From the NCBI RefSeq assembly GCF_017656375.1, contig NZ_JACDOB010000011.1, forward strand, positions 1 through 51,460: a stretch of DNA of 51,460 nt, read 5' to 3'. Each line of letters begins with the position of its first letter. Position 1 is the stretch's first letter. The stretch comes from Thermovirga sp. Its GTDB lineage: Bacteria > Synergistota > Synergistia > Synergistales > Thermovirgaceae. This document shows, in pieces, positions 6,958 to 15,878 of this stretch. A program made the translations under genes and the position numbers. Below the pieces are notes generated by a model, which did no database searches, was not told the DNA's origin, and saw only the letters and a list, made by a program, of their open reading frames with translations.

Positions 6958-8646
6958 CTAAACCTTCTTTTTCTCGTAAGGCCAGCCTATGACTCCTCCT
7001 TCAAGGACCGCAAGCTTTTCAAAGCCCAATCTTTTTAGGATAGCGTAAGCATCCCAACCTCTCACAGATATCTTACAGAAAGAAACTATCTCCTTATCTT
7101 TAGGAAGTTCTGAAGCTCTTTCCCAAAGAGCTCCCAGAGGAATATTTATTACAGTATCATACGGAAGTGTCCCTTGTTCCTCAACCTCCTGAGGTGCCCT
7201 GACATCCAACAGGACTGGCCTTTCGCCTTTTTCAAATTTTGCTTTTAGCTCACTTGGGCTATAGGAACGCATCAGTTTATCTATCTTGTTCTTCAGGGTA
7301 TTTGCAGCGTGGGTCACAGGATCAAGGGCTGTAGAATATGGTGGAGCATAAGCCACATCGAGGTTGCCTAGCATATCAATGGTAAGTCCACCTGTCACCG
7401 CTGCAGCTAATATATCCAGTCTCTTATCCGCCCTTCCTTTTCCAAATACTTGAGCTCCCAGCACCTTTCTGGTCTTTTTATCAGCCACTATTCTAATTAC
7501 AATAGGCGCAGAACCGGGCATGAAGTGGGGGGTGTCCGCATCAACTATAGTAACGGCTTCCGCATCAAAACCCTCTTCAATGGCCTGTTCCCTCGTAAGG
7601 CCTGTTTTCCCTATAGTATACTCAAAGGCCTTCATAATAGCGGTCCCCGCTACACCATGGAAAATTGAATTCAAGCCCGCTATGTTATCTGCTATTACTC
7701 TTCCCTGTCGGTTCGCTACCGATCCCATGGGCTGCCATACCTTCTTGCCTGTAAGTATATGGCTCACCTCTACACAGTCGCCACCAGCATATATGTCTGG
7801 ATCGGAAGTCCTCATGTGTTCATCCACGATGATTCCGCCCCTGCTACCCACGTCAAGGCCTGCTTCCTTGGCCAATAGCGTATTGGGACGAACCCCTATA
7901 GCCATAAGTACCATATCCGCTGGGATCTCTCTCTTGTCAGTCCTTACAGCGGTAAGCTCTGAATTACATCCGACCAGTTCCACGACTTTCTCTCCGCCGT
8001 AGAATTTGACTCCCTTTTCCTCCAGGACTTTCTGAAGTAACAACCCAAATTCAGACTGCATCATAGCGGGAAGAGGTGTTTCAAGAAGGTCTACCACTGA
8101 AACATCTATGCCCTGATTCACCAAAGCCTCGACAACTTCCATGCCTATGAGGCCCCCGCCTATGATGACAGCTTTTTTCACGTTACCGCTATCTATAGCG
8201 GAGCGCATAGCCAAAGCATCAGGCATGTTCCAGAGGGTAAAAACCCTTGGCAAGTCTGAACCAGGAATAGGTGGTTTTATAGGAGAAGCACCAGTAGCAA
8301 TTACAAGCTTGTCATAGTCAAAGGTCTTCTGTTCACCAGAAGCCAGATCCAAAGCTACTACTTGCTTGTTTGCTCTGTCTATCTTCATCGCTTGATGTTT
8401 AGTGTGAACTGCTACATGTTTTACCTTTCTGAAGAAGTTGGCATCCCTTACTACGCCAATTGGTGTTGACATAAGGTCTTTATACTCTTTAACGACTCCT
8501 CCCACATAGTAAGGCAAGCCGCAACCTGCATAACTTAAGTATTCTCCCCTCTCCAATACTGTGACCTCAGCGTCAGGAGCCACTCTCATCAAGCGTGCTG
8601 CAGTTTTGCCTCCACAAGCTACCCCACCTATTATCAAAATCTTCAT
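6958..8646 (-). CDS. CoA-disulfide reductase / NADH oxidase-like flavoprotein fused to rhodanese
   Basis: 562 residues from ATG 8646, which follows AAGGAGGGG; a longer frame to 8679 lacks an RBS. Residues 1-440 are a pyridine nucleotide-disulfide oxidoreductase: N-terminal FAD motif GGVACGG (7-13), single active Cys42 in SYAGCGLPYY, NAD motif IIGGGLIGMEVVE and the second FAD motif YAGGDCVE. The final 100 residues are a rhodanese domain with Cys524 in SFCKISVRGW. This arrangement is the CoADR-RHD family, which reduces CoA-disulfide, persulfide or polysulfide with NAD(P)H. In an anaerobe it probably handles oxygen or sulfane-sulfur stress. It is monocistronic. Confidence 0.9.
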   Translation of the reverse strand: MKILIIGGVACGGKTAARLMRVAPDAEVTVLERGEYLSYAGCGLPYYVGGVVKEYKDLMSTPIGVVRDANFFRKVKHVAVHTKHQAMKIDRANKQVVALDLASGEQKTFDYDKLVIATGASPIKPPIPGSDLPRVFTLWNMPDALAMRSAIDSGNVKKAVIIGGGLIGMEVVEALVNQGIDVSVVDLLETPLPAMMQSEFGLLLQKVLEEKGVKFYGGEKVVELVGCNSELTAVRTDKREIPADMVLMAIGVRPNTLLAKEAGLDVGSRGGIIVDEHMRTSDPDIYAGGDCVEVSHILTGKKVWQPMGSVANRQGRVIADNIAGLNSIFHGVAGTAIMKAFEYTIGKTGLTREQAIEEGFDAEAVTIVDADTPHFMPGSAPIVIRIVADKKTRKVLGAQVFGKGRADKRLDILAAAVTGGLTIDMLGNLDVAYAPPYSTALDPVTHAANTLKNKIDKLMRSYSPSELKAKFEKGERPVLLDVRAPQEVEEQGTLPYDTVINIPLGALWERASELPKDKEIVSFCKISVRGWDAYAILKRLGFEKLAVLEGGVIGWPYEKKKV

Positions 8647-9011
8647 CTTGTTCCCCTCCTTAAGTCTAATATCTTCCACGCTTTATTAAGTTTACACAAA
8701 TATACGAAATGTACCCTACCCTGCAGTATATATCACTTTTAAAAGTATTACCTTAATAGGTATTTTAAGATTATATTGAGTCATTTTTTTGTTTTTGTCC
8801 ATACCAGTAGGGGTATTTATATTAATTTTTAAGGTGTTTATAAACCAAAAGCAAACTTACGGCAGGTAAGTCTGGCGTAACTATTGTCGCTTTTTATTTT
8901 TTGATATATAAAAAGTTGTTCAAAATAGCATTTACAGTAGTAAAATGAGAGATATGCACCAAAACTTGACTCGACTATAAAAAAGAATCACTATGACAGG
9001 AGGACATAGAT
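8647..9011. other. AT-rich divergent intergenic region
   Basis: 365 bases between divergent genes, with no credible ORF. It holds the RBS of the CoA-disulfide reductase, a promoter for the rightward cluster (8884-8912), and two short palindromes that could be operators: ACTTTTAAAAGT (8735-8746) and TACCT-TAAT-AGGTA just after it. I could not place a convincing minus-strand promoter. Confidence 0.5.
8884..8912 (+). promoter_or_regulatory. Promoter of the DapF-fold gene cluster
   Basis: TTGTCG (8884-8889), 17 T-rich bases, TATAAA (8907-8912), about 100 bases before the ATG at 9012. Confidence 0.45.
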
Positions 9012-9953
9012 ATGCATTTAGACTATATTAAAGGGCATATGGGCGGCAACCTTATAATACTGTTAGATGGAAGACAGCTTCCAGAGAATGAACAAAGACA
9101 GCTCGAAATTGCCCTTGAAATCCTTAGCCCTCTCAGGCTGCACGGACACCAAGCAGGAATATTGTTCCCTTCCAGTAACCCCAATAGTCTGCAAGTTAAA
9201 ATAGTGGACATAACCAACAGAGGCTTCATTCCTGCATGCGGCGGCTTAACCCAAGTCACCGGAAAGGTCCTTGCTACAACGGACTGGGCAGAAAGGTTTA
9301 GCATAAAAAAAACATGGAATAAATTTTATGTAATCCTTGAAACCGCATCAGGGAAAACCAGGCTGGACATAACAAGAAAGGGCGAAAATACAACTACTTA
9401 TACAAACATGAGTGCCTTTGCAGAACTTCTACGCTCTATAGGCATTTACGCCATCCAACTTGGAGAAGTCCAAGCCTTCCGTTCTGGCTATTATCTAGTG
9501 GCAGATGCTGAAAAGATACGCAAGGCCTTCCCCAAAGCTGATTTTGAGCAGATGGACCAATATTCTGTAGACGTTCTTGCCAACCTACAAAAGGAATACC
9601 ACAAAGCCACAGGAACGACTAACCTGCATTTTTGTCTCTACGACACAAAAACAGACAAAGGAGGCCACCTGAGAGCAGTGTATCCCCACAGCGCACTTAC
9701 TGGCTATATAGAACCTGCATGCGGAACAGGCAGCATTGCCCTTGCGATGGCCCTGCTCATGACTGAAGAAGGGCAAACGCTCGGCTTAAGCAATGGCAAA
9801 ACAATAAAGGTCACTCTGGAAACAGGAGGAGACCCTGTCTTGGGAGGCCCTGACGAAACCACAGTGGAAATTATAATTGAAGGAAACAAGTTAAAAGCCA
9901 TCTTCAGCCATAGTTTTGTAGAAATAACCTCGACTGGAATAGTTTTTGTATAA
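9012..9953 (+). CDS. Divergent DapF-fold isomerase/racemase-like protein
   Basis: 313 residues, with AGGAGG (8998-9003) before the ATG. Two cysteines sit where DapF-superfamily epimerases carry their catalytic pair: PACGGLTQVTG (about residues 75-85) and EPACGTGSIALAMA (about 236-249). The second is a close match to the DapF CGTGS motif. The first has CGGLTQ instead of CGNGxR, so the substrate pocket must differ. Members of the superfamily invert or isomerise at an alpha carbon without a cofactor, using two Cys as acid and base. Two further DapF-like genes follow. The actual substrate is unknown; 2-methylaconitate isomerase-like or amino-acid racemase activity are alternatives. Confidence 0.65.
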   Translation: MHLDYIKGHMGGNLIILLDGRQLPENEQRQLEIALEILSPLRLHGHQAGILFPSSNPNSLQVKIVDITNRGFIPACGGLTQVTGKVLATTDWAERFSIKKTWNKFYVILETASGKTRLDITRKGENTTTYTNMSAFAELLRSIGIYAIQLGEVQAFRSGYYLVADAEKIRKAFPKADFEQMDQYSVDVLANLQKEYHKATGTTNLHFCLYDTKTDKGGHLRAVYPHSALTGYIEPACGTGSIALAMALLMTEEGQTLGLSNGKTIKVTLETGGDPVLGGPDETTVEIIIEGNKLKAIFSHSFVEITSTGIVFV

Positions 9954-9982
9954 TGCTCTCAGCTTATGTGGAGGTGAGCCCA

Positions 9983-10828
9983 GTGAAATTTGCAAAAATG
10001 CAGGGCAACGGCAACGATTTCATAATCTTAGATAACAGAGAAGAAAAACTATCCCAAGGCAAAATACAAACAATTGCCATTAAATTATGTAGACGGCGCC
10101 TTTCAATAGGGGCTGATGGCCTTATTGTCTTGGATGCTCCGACGAACAGCCACTCTTCTTTCAGCATGCAGCTTTTAAACAGGGATGGCTCAGAAAGCCC
10201 CTTTTCCGGCAACGCTGCTAGGTGTGCAGCAAGGTTTGCATATGAAAAGAAATTCGCAGGAAAACAGATGACATTTGACACCAAAGGAGGCGTTATAAAA
10301 GCCCAGGTTGAACCTCCTCTCGTCACCCTGGAACTGGGAAAACTGGACACATCAAAGATAGTGCTAGATAAAACATTTAACTACATGGATGAATCTCTGC
10401 CGATAAACTACATGCACCTGGGATGGCCTCAAAGCTCCCCCCATTGTGTGGTTTTTCTGGAAAAAAATGACTGGCGGCCAATGGAAAGCTTAGCTCCATT
10501 TGCCAGGGCTATACAGAAAAACAAAGAGCTATTCCCTGATGGAGTTAATGTAAACTTTCTCAAAATACTCGATCACTATGCTATAGAAGTTTACACATAC
10601 GAACGAGGTGTAGACGAGTTTACCCTTTCATGCGGAAGCGGCTCAGTAGCTGCAGCAATCGCCGCATGGATAAATGGTTGGTGCGATTCCCCTGTAGAGG
10701 TGTATAACCCCGGCGGGACAAACACTATAATTGTAGAACCTACATGCAACGAAAACCTATTGGCCGTGAAACTAAGGGGGAAAACTGCCCTTGTAGCTGA
10801 GGGAACTGTTTTCCCCGAAGCCCTTTAA
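9983..10828 (+). CDS. DapF paralog with first catalytic Cys replaced by Ser
   Basis: Start chosen at GTG 9983, after GGAGGTG (9970-9976), because MKFAKMQGNGNDF then aligns with the N-terminus of DapF; the longer frame begins at ATG 9953, which touches the previous stop. 281 residues. The normal DapF motif CGNGxR reads SGNAAR, with Ser75 where the paralog downstream has Cys75. The second motif, FTLSCGSGS (Cys217), is intact. DapF enzymes need both Cys for two-base epimerisation, so this copy may be a one-base isomerase, a partner subunit or inactive in racemisation. It is co-transcribed with the flanking DapF-fold genes. The Cys-to-Ser change is read directly from the codons; the consequence is inferred. 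Confidence 0.75.
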   Translation: MKFAKMQGNGNDFIILDNREEKLSQGKIQTIAIKLCRRRLSIGADGLIVLDAPTNSHSSFSMQLLNRDGSESPFSGNAARCAARFAYEKKFAGKQMTFDTKGGVIKAQVEPPLVTLELGKLDTSKIVLDKTFNYMDESLPINYMHLGWPQSSPHCVVFLEKNDWRPMESLAPFARAIQKNKELFPDGVNVNFLKILDHYAIEVYTYERGVDEFTLSCGSGSVAAAIAAWINGWCDSPVEVYNPGGTNTIIVEPTCNENLLAVKLRGKTALVAEGTVFPEAL

Positions 10829-10843
10829 AAGGAGAATTTATAA

Positions 10844-11665
10844 ATGCGCCTTTCGTTCTCAAAAATGAACGGCAACGGCAATGATTTCATAGTAATAAAT
10901 AATATGGACAGGCTCATAGCCATAGAGACCCTACAAGATCTGGCAAGAAAGTTATGCCAAAGAAGGCTTTCTATAGGAGCAGATGGCCTCATATCTATAG
11001 AACCTGCACAGGATGCTCACTTTACCATGAGGCTTGTAAACAGCGACGGATCTTTAGCCGAGATGTGCGGCAATGGCGCAAGATGCGCAGCTCTTTACGC
11101 ATTTGAAAAGAAAATTGCTCCTAAAAACATGACCTTCGCGACCCCTGCAGGAAATATTGAAGCCATAGTCACTCCAGGGGGCGTATCCATTTCCATGGGG
11201 AACGTCTCCCTTAAAGATGTCGTACAGAACGAGCCTTTGAACATTAATCAAGAAGGTATAGCTTACTGGCATGTAACTGTAGGCGTCCCCCATACTGTAA
11301 TTTTTTTGGAGCCCTCTGACCAGCGAAGCAAAGAAGACTTACGTTCCTTATCCGTTGCTATACAACAAGACCTCGTAAGGTTCCCCAATAGCACAAATGT
11401 AAATTACGTGAAAATTATGAAAGACCATCTATATACTTTGACTTTTGAGAGGGGCGTAGGTGATTTCACCCTCTCCTGCGGTACAGGCTCCATTGCATCA
11501 GCGATAGCAGCATGGCTTAAAGGAAAGGTAAAGCCGCCTGTTAAGGTGCAAAACCCAGGCGGCGTAAATATTGTACATTTTAAAGAAACAAAAGATCATC
11601 TCCTCAATGTGTCCCTGGAAGGCCCAGCTGCGTTTTCTTTTGAGGGAGTCGTTACGATCAACTAA
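10844..11665 (+). CDS. dapF: Diaminopimelate epimerase-family protein with intact active site
   Basis: 273 residues; AAGGAG precedes ATG 10844, 15 bases after the previous stop. Both catalytic motifs are present: EMCGNGARC with Cys75 and FTLSCGTGS with Cys212. RRLSIGADGL and the N-terminal NGNGNDF are also DapF-like. The classical reaction is LL- to meso-diaminopimelate for lysine and peptidoglycan. No other lysine-pathway gene is nearby; the neighbours are paralogs, aminotransferases and a peptidase. A racemase for another amino acid is therefore as plausible as true DapF. The gene's 3' end overlaps the opposing aminotransferase by 8 bases. Confidence 0.75.
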   Translation: MRLSFSKMNGNGNDFIVINNMDRLIAIETLQDLARKLCQRRLSIGADGLISIEPAQDAHFTMRLVNSDGSLAEMCGNGARCAALYAFEKKIAPKNMTFATPAGNIEAIVTPGGVSISMGNVSLKDVVQNEPLNINQEGIAYWHVTVGVPHTVIFLEPSDQRSKEDLRSLSVAIQQDLVRFPNSTNVNYVKIMKDHLYTLTFERGVGDFTLSCGTGSIASAIAAWLKGKVKPPVKVQNPGGVNIVHFKETKDHLLNVSLEGPAAFSFEGVVTIN

Positions 11666-12803
11666 CCCTTCCTACTCCCTCTTTCTCCAACTTTCTTAAA
11701 TATGAAGAAAGACCTTCAAGGCCTTTTCGAAGGGTCTCTTTGCCGTAGGCATAGCCAATCCTCAACCAGTTTTCCCGGTCGAAACACTTCCCAGGCACAA
11801 GAAATGTTCCATTTGTTCTAAAAAGTTCTATGCAGAACTCTTCCGAAGGCTTAGCATAATCGTAATGTAAAAATCCTGTAGTTCCCGCTTTAGGCTTGAC
11901 CCAACTTATCCTTTCTTCGCTTTTGACCCAATTGTCCACTATTTCCACGCTTTCTCTAACTATAGAAAGATTCCTTGCCAAAATTTTATCCTTATTCTCC
12001 AAAGCCACTAAAGCCAGAGCCTCATCTATTTGCCCGCAGCTTATAGTCGTATAATCTCTACGTAGCGCACATTCCCGTATGAACTCGCTGGGGCCCGTTA
12101 ACCAACCTAACCTCAGTCCTGCCAAGGAAAACACTTTGGACATGCTTCCTGTCGCAACTGCTTTTTCATACACATCCACCATTGATGGAGTCTTATCCTC
12201 TTCTTTATGTTCCAACCCCCTGTATGCTTCATCGCACAATACCCATGCCCCTTTTTGCCTGGCTATCTCTGCTATCTTTTCCAAAAAGCCTTTATCCATT
12301 AGAGCACCAGTAGGATTGTTGGGATTGTTCAGTATTATTAGATCTACACCATCCTTAGAAAGCTCTTTCAGCTCTTCTAAGTTCGGCAAAAAATTGTTCT
12401 CAGGCCTAAGTTGTAACAGGCTGACCTCTGCCCCTAAAGCTTCTGGCAAGCTGTAAAGCTGCTGGTAAGTAGGAGCCACGCTGATCACCTTATCCCCAGG
12501 CTCCACAATGGTGAAAAGGGCAAGGAAATTTGCAGAAATTCCTCCAGTAGTCGTTAAAACGTTTTCCGGTTTTACTGAACTGTACAAAGTAGCTATTAAT
12601 TCCCTAAGATGTGGATGACCGTGAATGTTGCCATAAGTTACGCGCATCTTCGTTATCTCTTCAAGTACTTCTTCTTTCTTTCCTGACAACTCAAGGAGTT
12701 CATTTACCGTTAGGGAATCTACACACGTCTCCGCAATATTGTAAACTGCTTCCATTTCATACTTGTTCATCCACTCTTCAACACCGAAAGGTTTGATTTT
12801 CAT
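11658..12803 (-). CDS. PLP-dependent class I/II aminotransferase
   Basis: 381 residues from ATG 12803 (AAGGCGG upstream); a GTG at 12812 is an alternative. The fold-type I signs are NNPNNPTG, the PLP-binding Asp in VLCDEAYRG, the Schiff-base Lys in SMSKVFSLAGLRLGW and the carboxylate-binding Arg near ENWLRIGYA. It transfers an amino group between an amino acid and a 2-oxo acid in the cytoplasm. Specificity cannot be read from the sequence; aspartate-, aromatic- or capreomycidine-synthase-like relatives share this pattern. It is divergent from a second aminotransferase, with a palindromic promoter region between them. Confidence 0.82.
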   Translation of the reverse strand: MKIKPFGVEEWMNKYEMEAVYNIAETCVDSLTVNELLELSGKKEEVLEEITKMRVTYGNIHGHPHLRELIATLYSSVKPENVLTTTGGISANFLALFTIVEPGDKVISVAPTYQQLYSLPEALGAEVSLLQLRPENNFLPNLEELKELSKDGVDLIILNNPNNPTGALMDKGFLEKIAEIARQKGAWVLCDEAYRGLEHKEEDKTPSMVDVYEKAVATGSMSKVFSLAGLRLGWLTGPSEFIRECALRRDYTTISCGQIDEALALVALENKDKILARNLSIVRESVEIVDNWVKSEERISWVKPKAGTTGFLHYDYAKPSEEFCIELFRTNGTFLVPGKCFDRENWLRIGYAYGKETLRKGLEGLSSYLRKLEKEGVGRVS

Positions 12804-12847
12804 AGTCAACACCGCCTTTTTCCTGTAATATTTATAAAAAAGTATGC

Positions 12848-12877
12848 ATTGTCTTTAGTCTGTGGTCAAGACAATAT
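12848..12877. promoter_or_regulatory. Inverted repeat and divergent promoter between two aminotransferase genes
   Basis: ATTGTCTT (12848-12855) and AAGACAAT (12868-12875) are perfect 8-base arms 12 bases apart. On the plus strand the arms give TTGTCT (12849-12854), 17 bases, CAATAT (12872-12877). On the minus strand TTGTCT appears again with CAATGC. The palindrome may be both operator and the core of divergent promoters. Confidence 0.45.
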
Positions 12878-12924
12878 GCTTAATTTAATTTAATAGATAC
12901 ATGGCATTATAAGGAGGCATTCAA

Positions 12925-14154
12925 ATGACAGTAAAATGGGAAAAACATTTCAACGAAAAAACAAAAAAACGACTTATCCTATCGACCATAGGAGAGATGA
13001 TGCTCCTGGCATCCCAACAAAATGCTCTATCGCTGACCGCTGGCGAGCCTTACGACCTCCTCTACCCTTCAGAAGCGCTGAAAAGGGCCTTTGAAAAAGC
13101 ACTAAACGGAAACTTAGTATCTCACTTTTCTTACAGTAACGAGAGAACGGGTATGTACAGCCTACGGAAGTGGATAAAGGAATGGATGGCACAGGAAGGC
13201 CTTCTCCCTTCGTGGGTTACAGAAGACCACATCTTCATTACTAGCGGCTCTCAGGAAGGATTAAGCTTTTTAACGGAACTCTTCCTGACCGAAGGACAAA
13301 CCATCCTGGTTGAATCCCCAACATACCCAGAAGCTTTATTGACCTTCACCAAGGAAGGAGCACAATTCCTTGAAGTTCCCCTGGAAGAGGACGGCCCTAA
13401 TATAGAGGCTTTTAGAAATTTACTTGCCAGAGAAAAGATATCCTTTTTTTACACCATCGTTAACTATCAAAACCCCACAGGATACTCCACATGTACATCA
13501 AAGAAAAAAGCCATCCTAGAATTGGCCAAAGAACACGACTTTTTGATAATAGAAGACGACCCTTATCACCATCTTTATTATGACGCTCCCCCTGAAAAGT
13601 CATATCTTGCCCTTGCAGGAGACGACGACAGAGTGATCTACCTTGGGAGCTTCTCCAAGATAGTTGCGCCTGGACTCCGAACAGGGTGGATAATAGCTCC
13701 CGAAGAAGTAATGGGGCAACTCCTCAAATTGCGAGTGCTCTCCACTCTTTGCCTCCAAACATTGCATCAAGAGGCCCTATTCAACTTCCTAACCGAAACA
13801 GACATGCCTTCATATCTGAATAGCCTAAGGCACACTTATAAGCAGCATAGAGACGCTATGGTGGAAGGGCTCGATGCCTATGTAAAACCTTTAGGCCTAA
13901 CTTTTCAAATACCTAAAGGAGGTTTTTTCATATGGGGCCGCATACCTCAGATAAAGGACATGCACCACTTTGCTAAATACTGCATCGTCGAAGAAAAGGT
14001 GGCGTTTATCCCAGGAGATATTTTCTTTGCGGATCCTTCCAAAGGAAGGGACACCATACGGTTTTCTTTTGCTAAGACGCCGCCAGAGTTGGCCATTGAA
14101 GGCTGCAAGCGATTGGGTTCGGCTCTTAAGAAATATCTGAATGGACAGAAGTAA
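12925..14154 (+). CDS. PLP-dependent aminotransferase, 2-aminoadipate/kynurenine (LysN/ARO8-like) family
   Basis: 409 residues, with AAGGAGG before ATG 12925. SGSQEGL, ESPTYPEAL, NYQNPTG, IEDDPYHHLYY and the Lys in LGSFSKIVAPGLRTGW are typical of the branch that includes 2-aminoadipate aminotransferase and the aminotransferase domain of MocR regulators. There is no N-terminal HTH domain, so it is an enzyme. Likely substrates are large hydrophobic or dicarboxylic amino acids; in fermenting bacteria such enzymes start Stickland-type oxidation. The RocB-like gene begins 20 bases later. Confidence 0.82.
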   Translation: MTVKWEKHFNEKTKKRLILSTIGEMMLLASQQNALSLTAGEPYDLLYPSEALKRAFEKALNGNLVSHFSYSNERTGMYSLRKWIKEWMAQEGLLPSWVTEDHIFITSGSQEGLSFLTELFLTEGQTILVESPTYPEALLTFTKEGAQFLEVPLEEDGPNIEAFRNLLAREKISFFYTIVNYQNPTGYSTCTSKKKAILELAKEHDFLIIEDDPYHHLYYDAPPEKSYLALAGDDDRVIYLGSFSKIVAPGLRTGWIIAPEEVMGQLLKLRVLSTLCLQTLHQEALFNFLTETDMPSYLNSLRHTYKQHRDAMVEGLDAYVKPLGLTFQIPKGGFFIWGRIPQIKDMHHFAKYCIVEEKVAFIPGDIFFADPSKGRDTIRFSFAKTPPELAIEGCKRLGSALKKYLNGQK

Positions 14155-14173
14155 CTTACAAGGGAGGCTCATC

Positions 14174-15835
14174 ATGAGAGTTAGCACTGACAAGAAAAAG
14201 CTTTATCAGTTTTTGCTGGATTTGGTCCGTATCCCCAGCGTCTCTCCGTCCAAAGCAGAGGAAAACAAAATAGCCAACCTCCTGAGAGAAACGCTGCAAG
14301 AGACGCCTTATTTCAAAGAAAACCCGCAGGATCTACTATTGGTCCCGATGGAAAAGGATCCCTTTGGCAGGCACATCCTTTTTGCCATCGTAAGGGCCAA
14401 ACCCGAAGTAGAAGAAACCCTCATCCTGATGGGACACATGGATGTAGTTGATACTAGTGCCTGCGGCCCTCTGAAAGATTTAGCGTTTGAAGCAGAAGAA
14501 TATACTAGACAAATAGCAAAAACAAACCTGCCGCCAGATGCAAGAGAGGACCTGGAGTCTGGCAACTGGCTTTTTGGCAGAGGCGTTGCCGACATGAAAG
14601 GAGGCATTGCTGCAGGTGCAGCTATATTATGCGAGGCAGCAAGCGGTCATTTTAATCCAAAAGTCAATCTGGCGGGCCTATTTGTCTGTGACGAGGAAAA
14701 TAACTCAGGCGGAATGCTAAGAGCTGTCTCTCTTCTTGCAGATCTTCAGGATAAAGGATTAAAGTTCGTAGGTTGCATAGATCTTGAGCCAACTTTCGCA
14801 GAAGGAATCGAAGGTGGGCCTTCTGTTTATCTAGGAAGCATAGGCAAAATAAATCCATTCTTTTATTTTGTGGGAAAAGAAACCCACGTAGGGGAATACT
14901 ATGAAGGGCTTACAGCTGCATCCATGGTGTCTCAGCTAAATATACTCCTTGATGGAAATCCAGAATTTGCTGACGAACTAGAAGGTACGGCATATCCTCC
15001 ATACGGGTGCATGCGCCAGCTAGATTTAAGACGGGAGTATTCGGCAACAATTATGACGAAAGCCATAACTTTCTACAGCTACCTTACAGCATCCAAAATG
15101 CCAAGACAAATTATAGAAGAGATAAAAAACCTTTCTCTGGAAGCCCAATACAGGGCCATAAGCCAATATGAGAAATTTGCCAAAGAGTATCTGGAAAGAA
15201 ATGGCTCCGGCGGAACAATAAAGAAATGGGAACCCAAGGCCTTCACGTATGGAGAAATTGTATCCATGGCAAAAGTCAAGTTTGGCTCCCAGGAGATGAC
15301 GCGCCTCATCAAAAATGCCCTTAACTCCTGCCCTCCCAACTTTGATGAACGAGAGAAAGCCTTTGCAATAGTAGAGGCCTTAACCGGTGCGTGTGAAATA
15401 CAGCCTCCCTACTCCGTTGTGGGTATACTGCCTCCATGGTACCCCCACAGGACAAACCTGTGTCGCAATGATGGAGAAAAGCTTATGCAGAAAACTGCTC
15501 AAACCATAGCTAGACAAGCCAAGGACCATTTTGGCGTTAATTTGCATATAAGAAAGATGTTTGAAGGAGTTTCAGACCTCAGCTATTGTGGTTTCGAAGG
15601 ACGTGCCGAAGATATAGAAGCCGTAAAGGTCAACTTACCTGGCTGGGAAGAACTTTATAACTTTCCTGGTGAAGACTTATTGAAACTGGATATTCCCATT
15701 TTGAGCTTTGGGCCTTACGGGAAAGACGCTCACAAAAACACAGAAAGAATCAATATTCCCTATTTTTTAGAGACCTACCCAGATCTACTAAAAGGTGCCA
15801 TACGCACGATTGCAGAATTAGCATCTACTAACTAG
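14174..15835 (+). CDS. RocB-like M20 family metallopeptidase
   Basis: 553 residues from ATG 14174, 6 bases after AGGGAGG (14161-14167). An earlier in-frame ATG at 14141 overlaps the previous gene and lacks an RBS. Metal-binding and catalytic signs of M20 are LMGHMDVVDT, GRGVADMKGG and VCDEENNSGG. The length and the long insertion (about 220-420) match RocB, the arginine-utilisation protein of Bacillus, whose exact reaction is not established. It probably hydrolyses a peptide or N-acyl amino acid in the cytoplasm, feeding the adjacent aminotransferase. Confidence 0.8.
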   Translation: MRVSTDKKKLYQFLLDLVRIPSVSPSKAEENKIANLLRETLQETPYFKENPQDLLLVPMEKDPFGRHILFAIVRAKPEVEETLILMGHMDVVDTSACGPLKDLAFEAEEYTRQIAKTNLPPDAREDLESGNWLFGRGVADMKGGIAAGAAILCEAASGHFNPKVNLAGLFVCDEENNSGGMLRAVSLLADLQDKGLKFVGCIDLEPTFAEGIEGGPSVYLGSIGKINPFFYFVGKETHVGEYYEGLTAASMVSQLNILLDGNPEFADELEGTAYPPYGCMRQLDLRREYSATIMTKAITFYSYLTASKMPRQIIEEIKNLSLEAQYRAISQYEKFAKEYLERNGSGGTIKKWEPKAFTYGEIVSMAKVKFGSQEMTRLIKNALNSCPPNFDEREKAFAIVEALTGACEIQPPYSVVGILPPWYPHRTNLCRNDGEKLMQKTAQTIARQAKDHFGVNLHIRKMFEGVSDLSYCGFEGRAEDIEAVKVNLPGWEELYNFPGEDLLKLDIPILSFGPYGKDAHKNTERINIPYFLETYPDLLKGAIRTIAELASTN

Positions 15836-15878
15836 GAAATTCTTTTTATGACTAAATTATAATAAACATGGGGGAGAG

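Noticed and set aside
9012-11665. Lysine biosynthesis cluster
   Set aside because: Only one of three DapF-fold genes has the normal active site, and no dapA, dapB, dapL or lysA is near.
9012-15835. Metallophore (staphylopine-like) cluster, which also begins with a DapF-type racemase
   Set aside because: No nicotianamine-synthase-like or adjacent opine-dehydrogenase gene is present; the opine-dehydrogenase family gene is 13 kb away in another operon.
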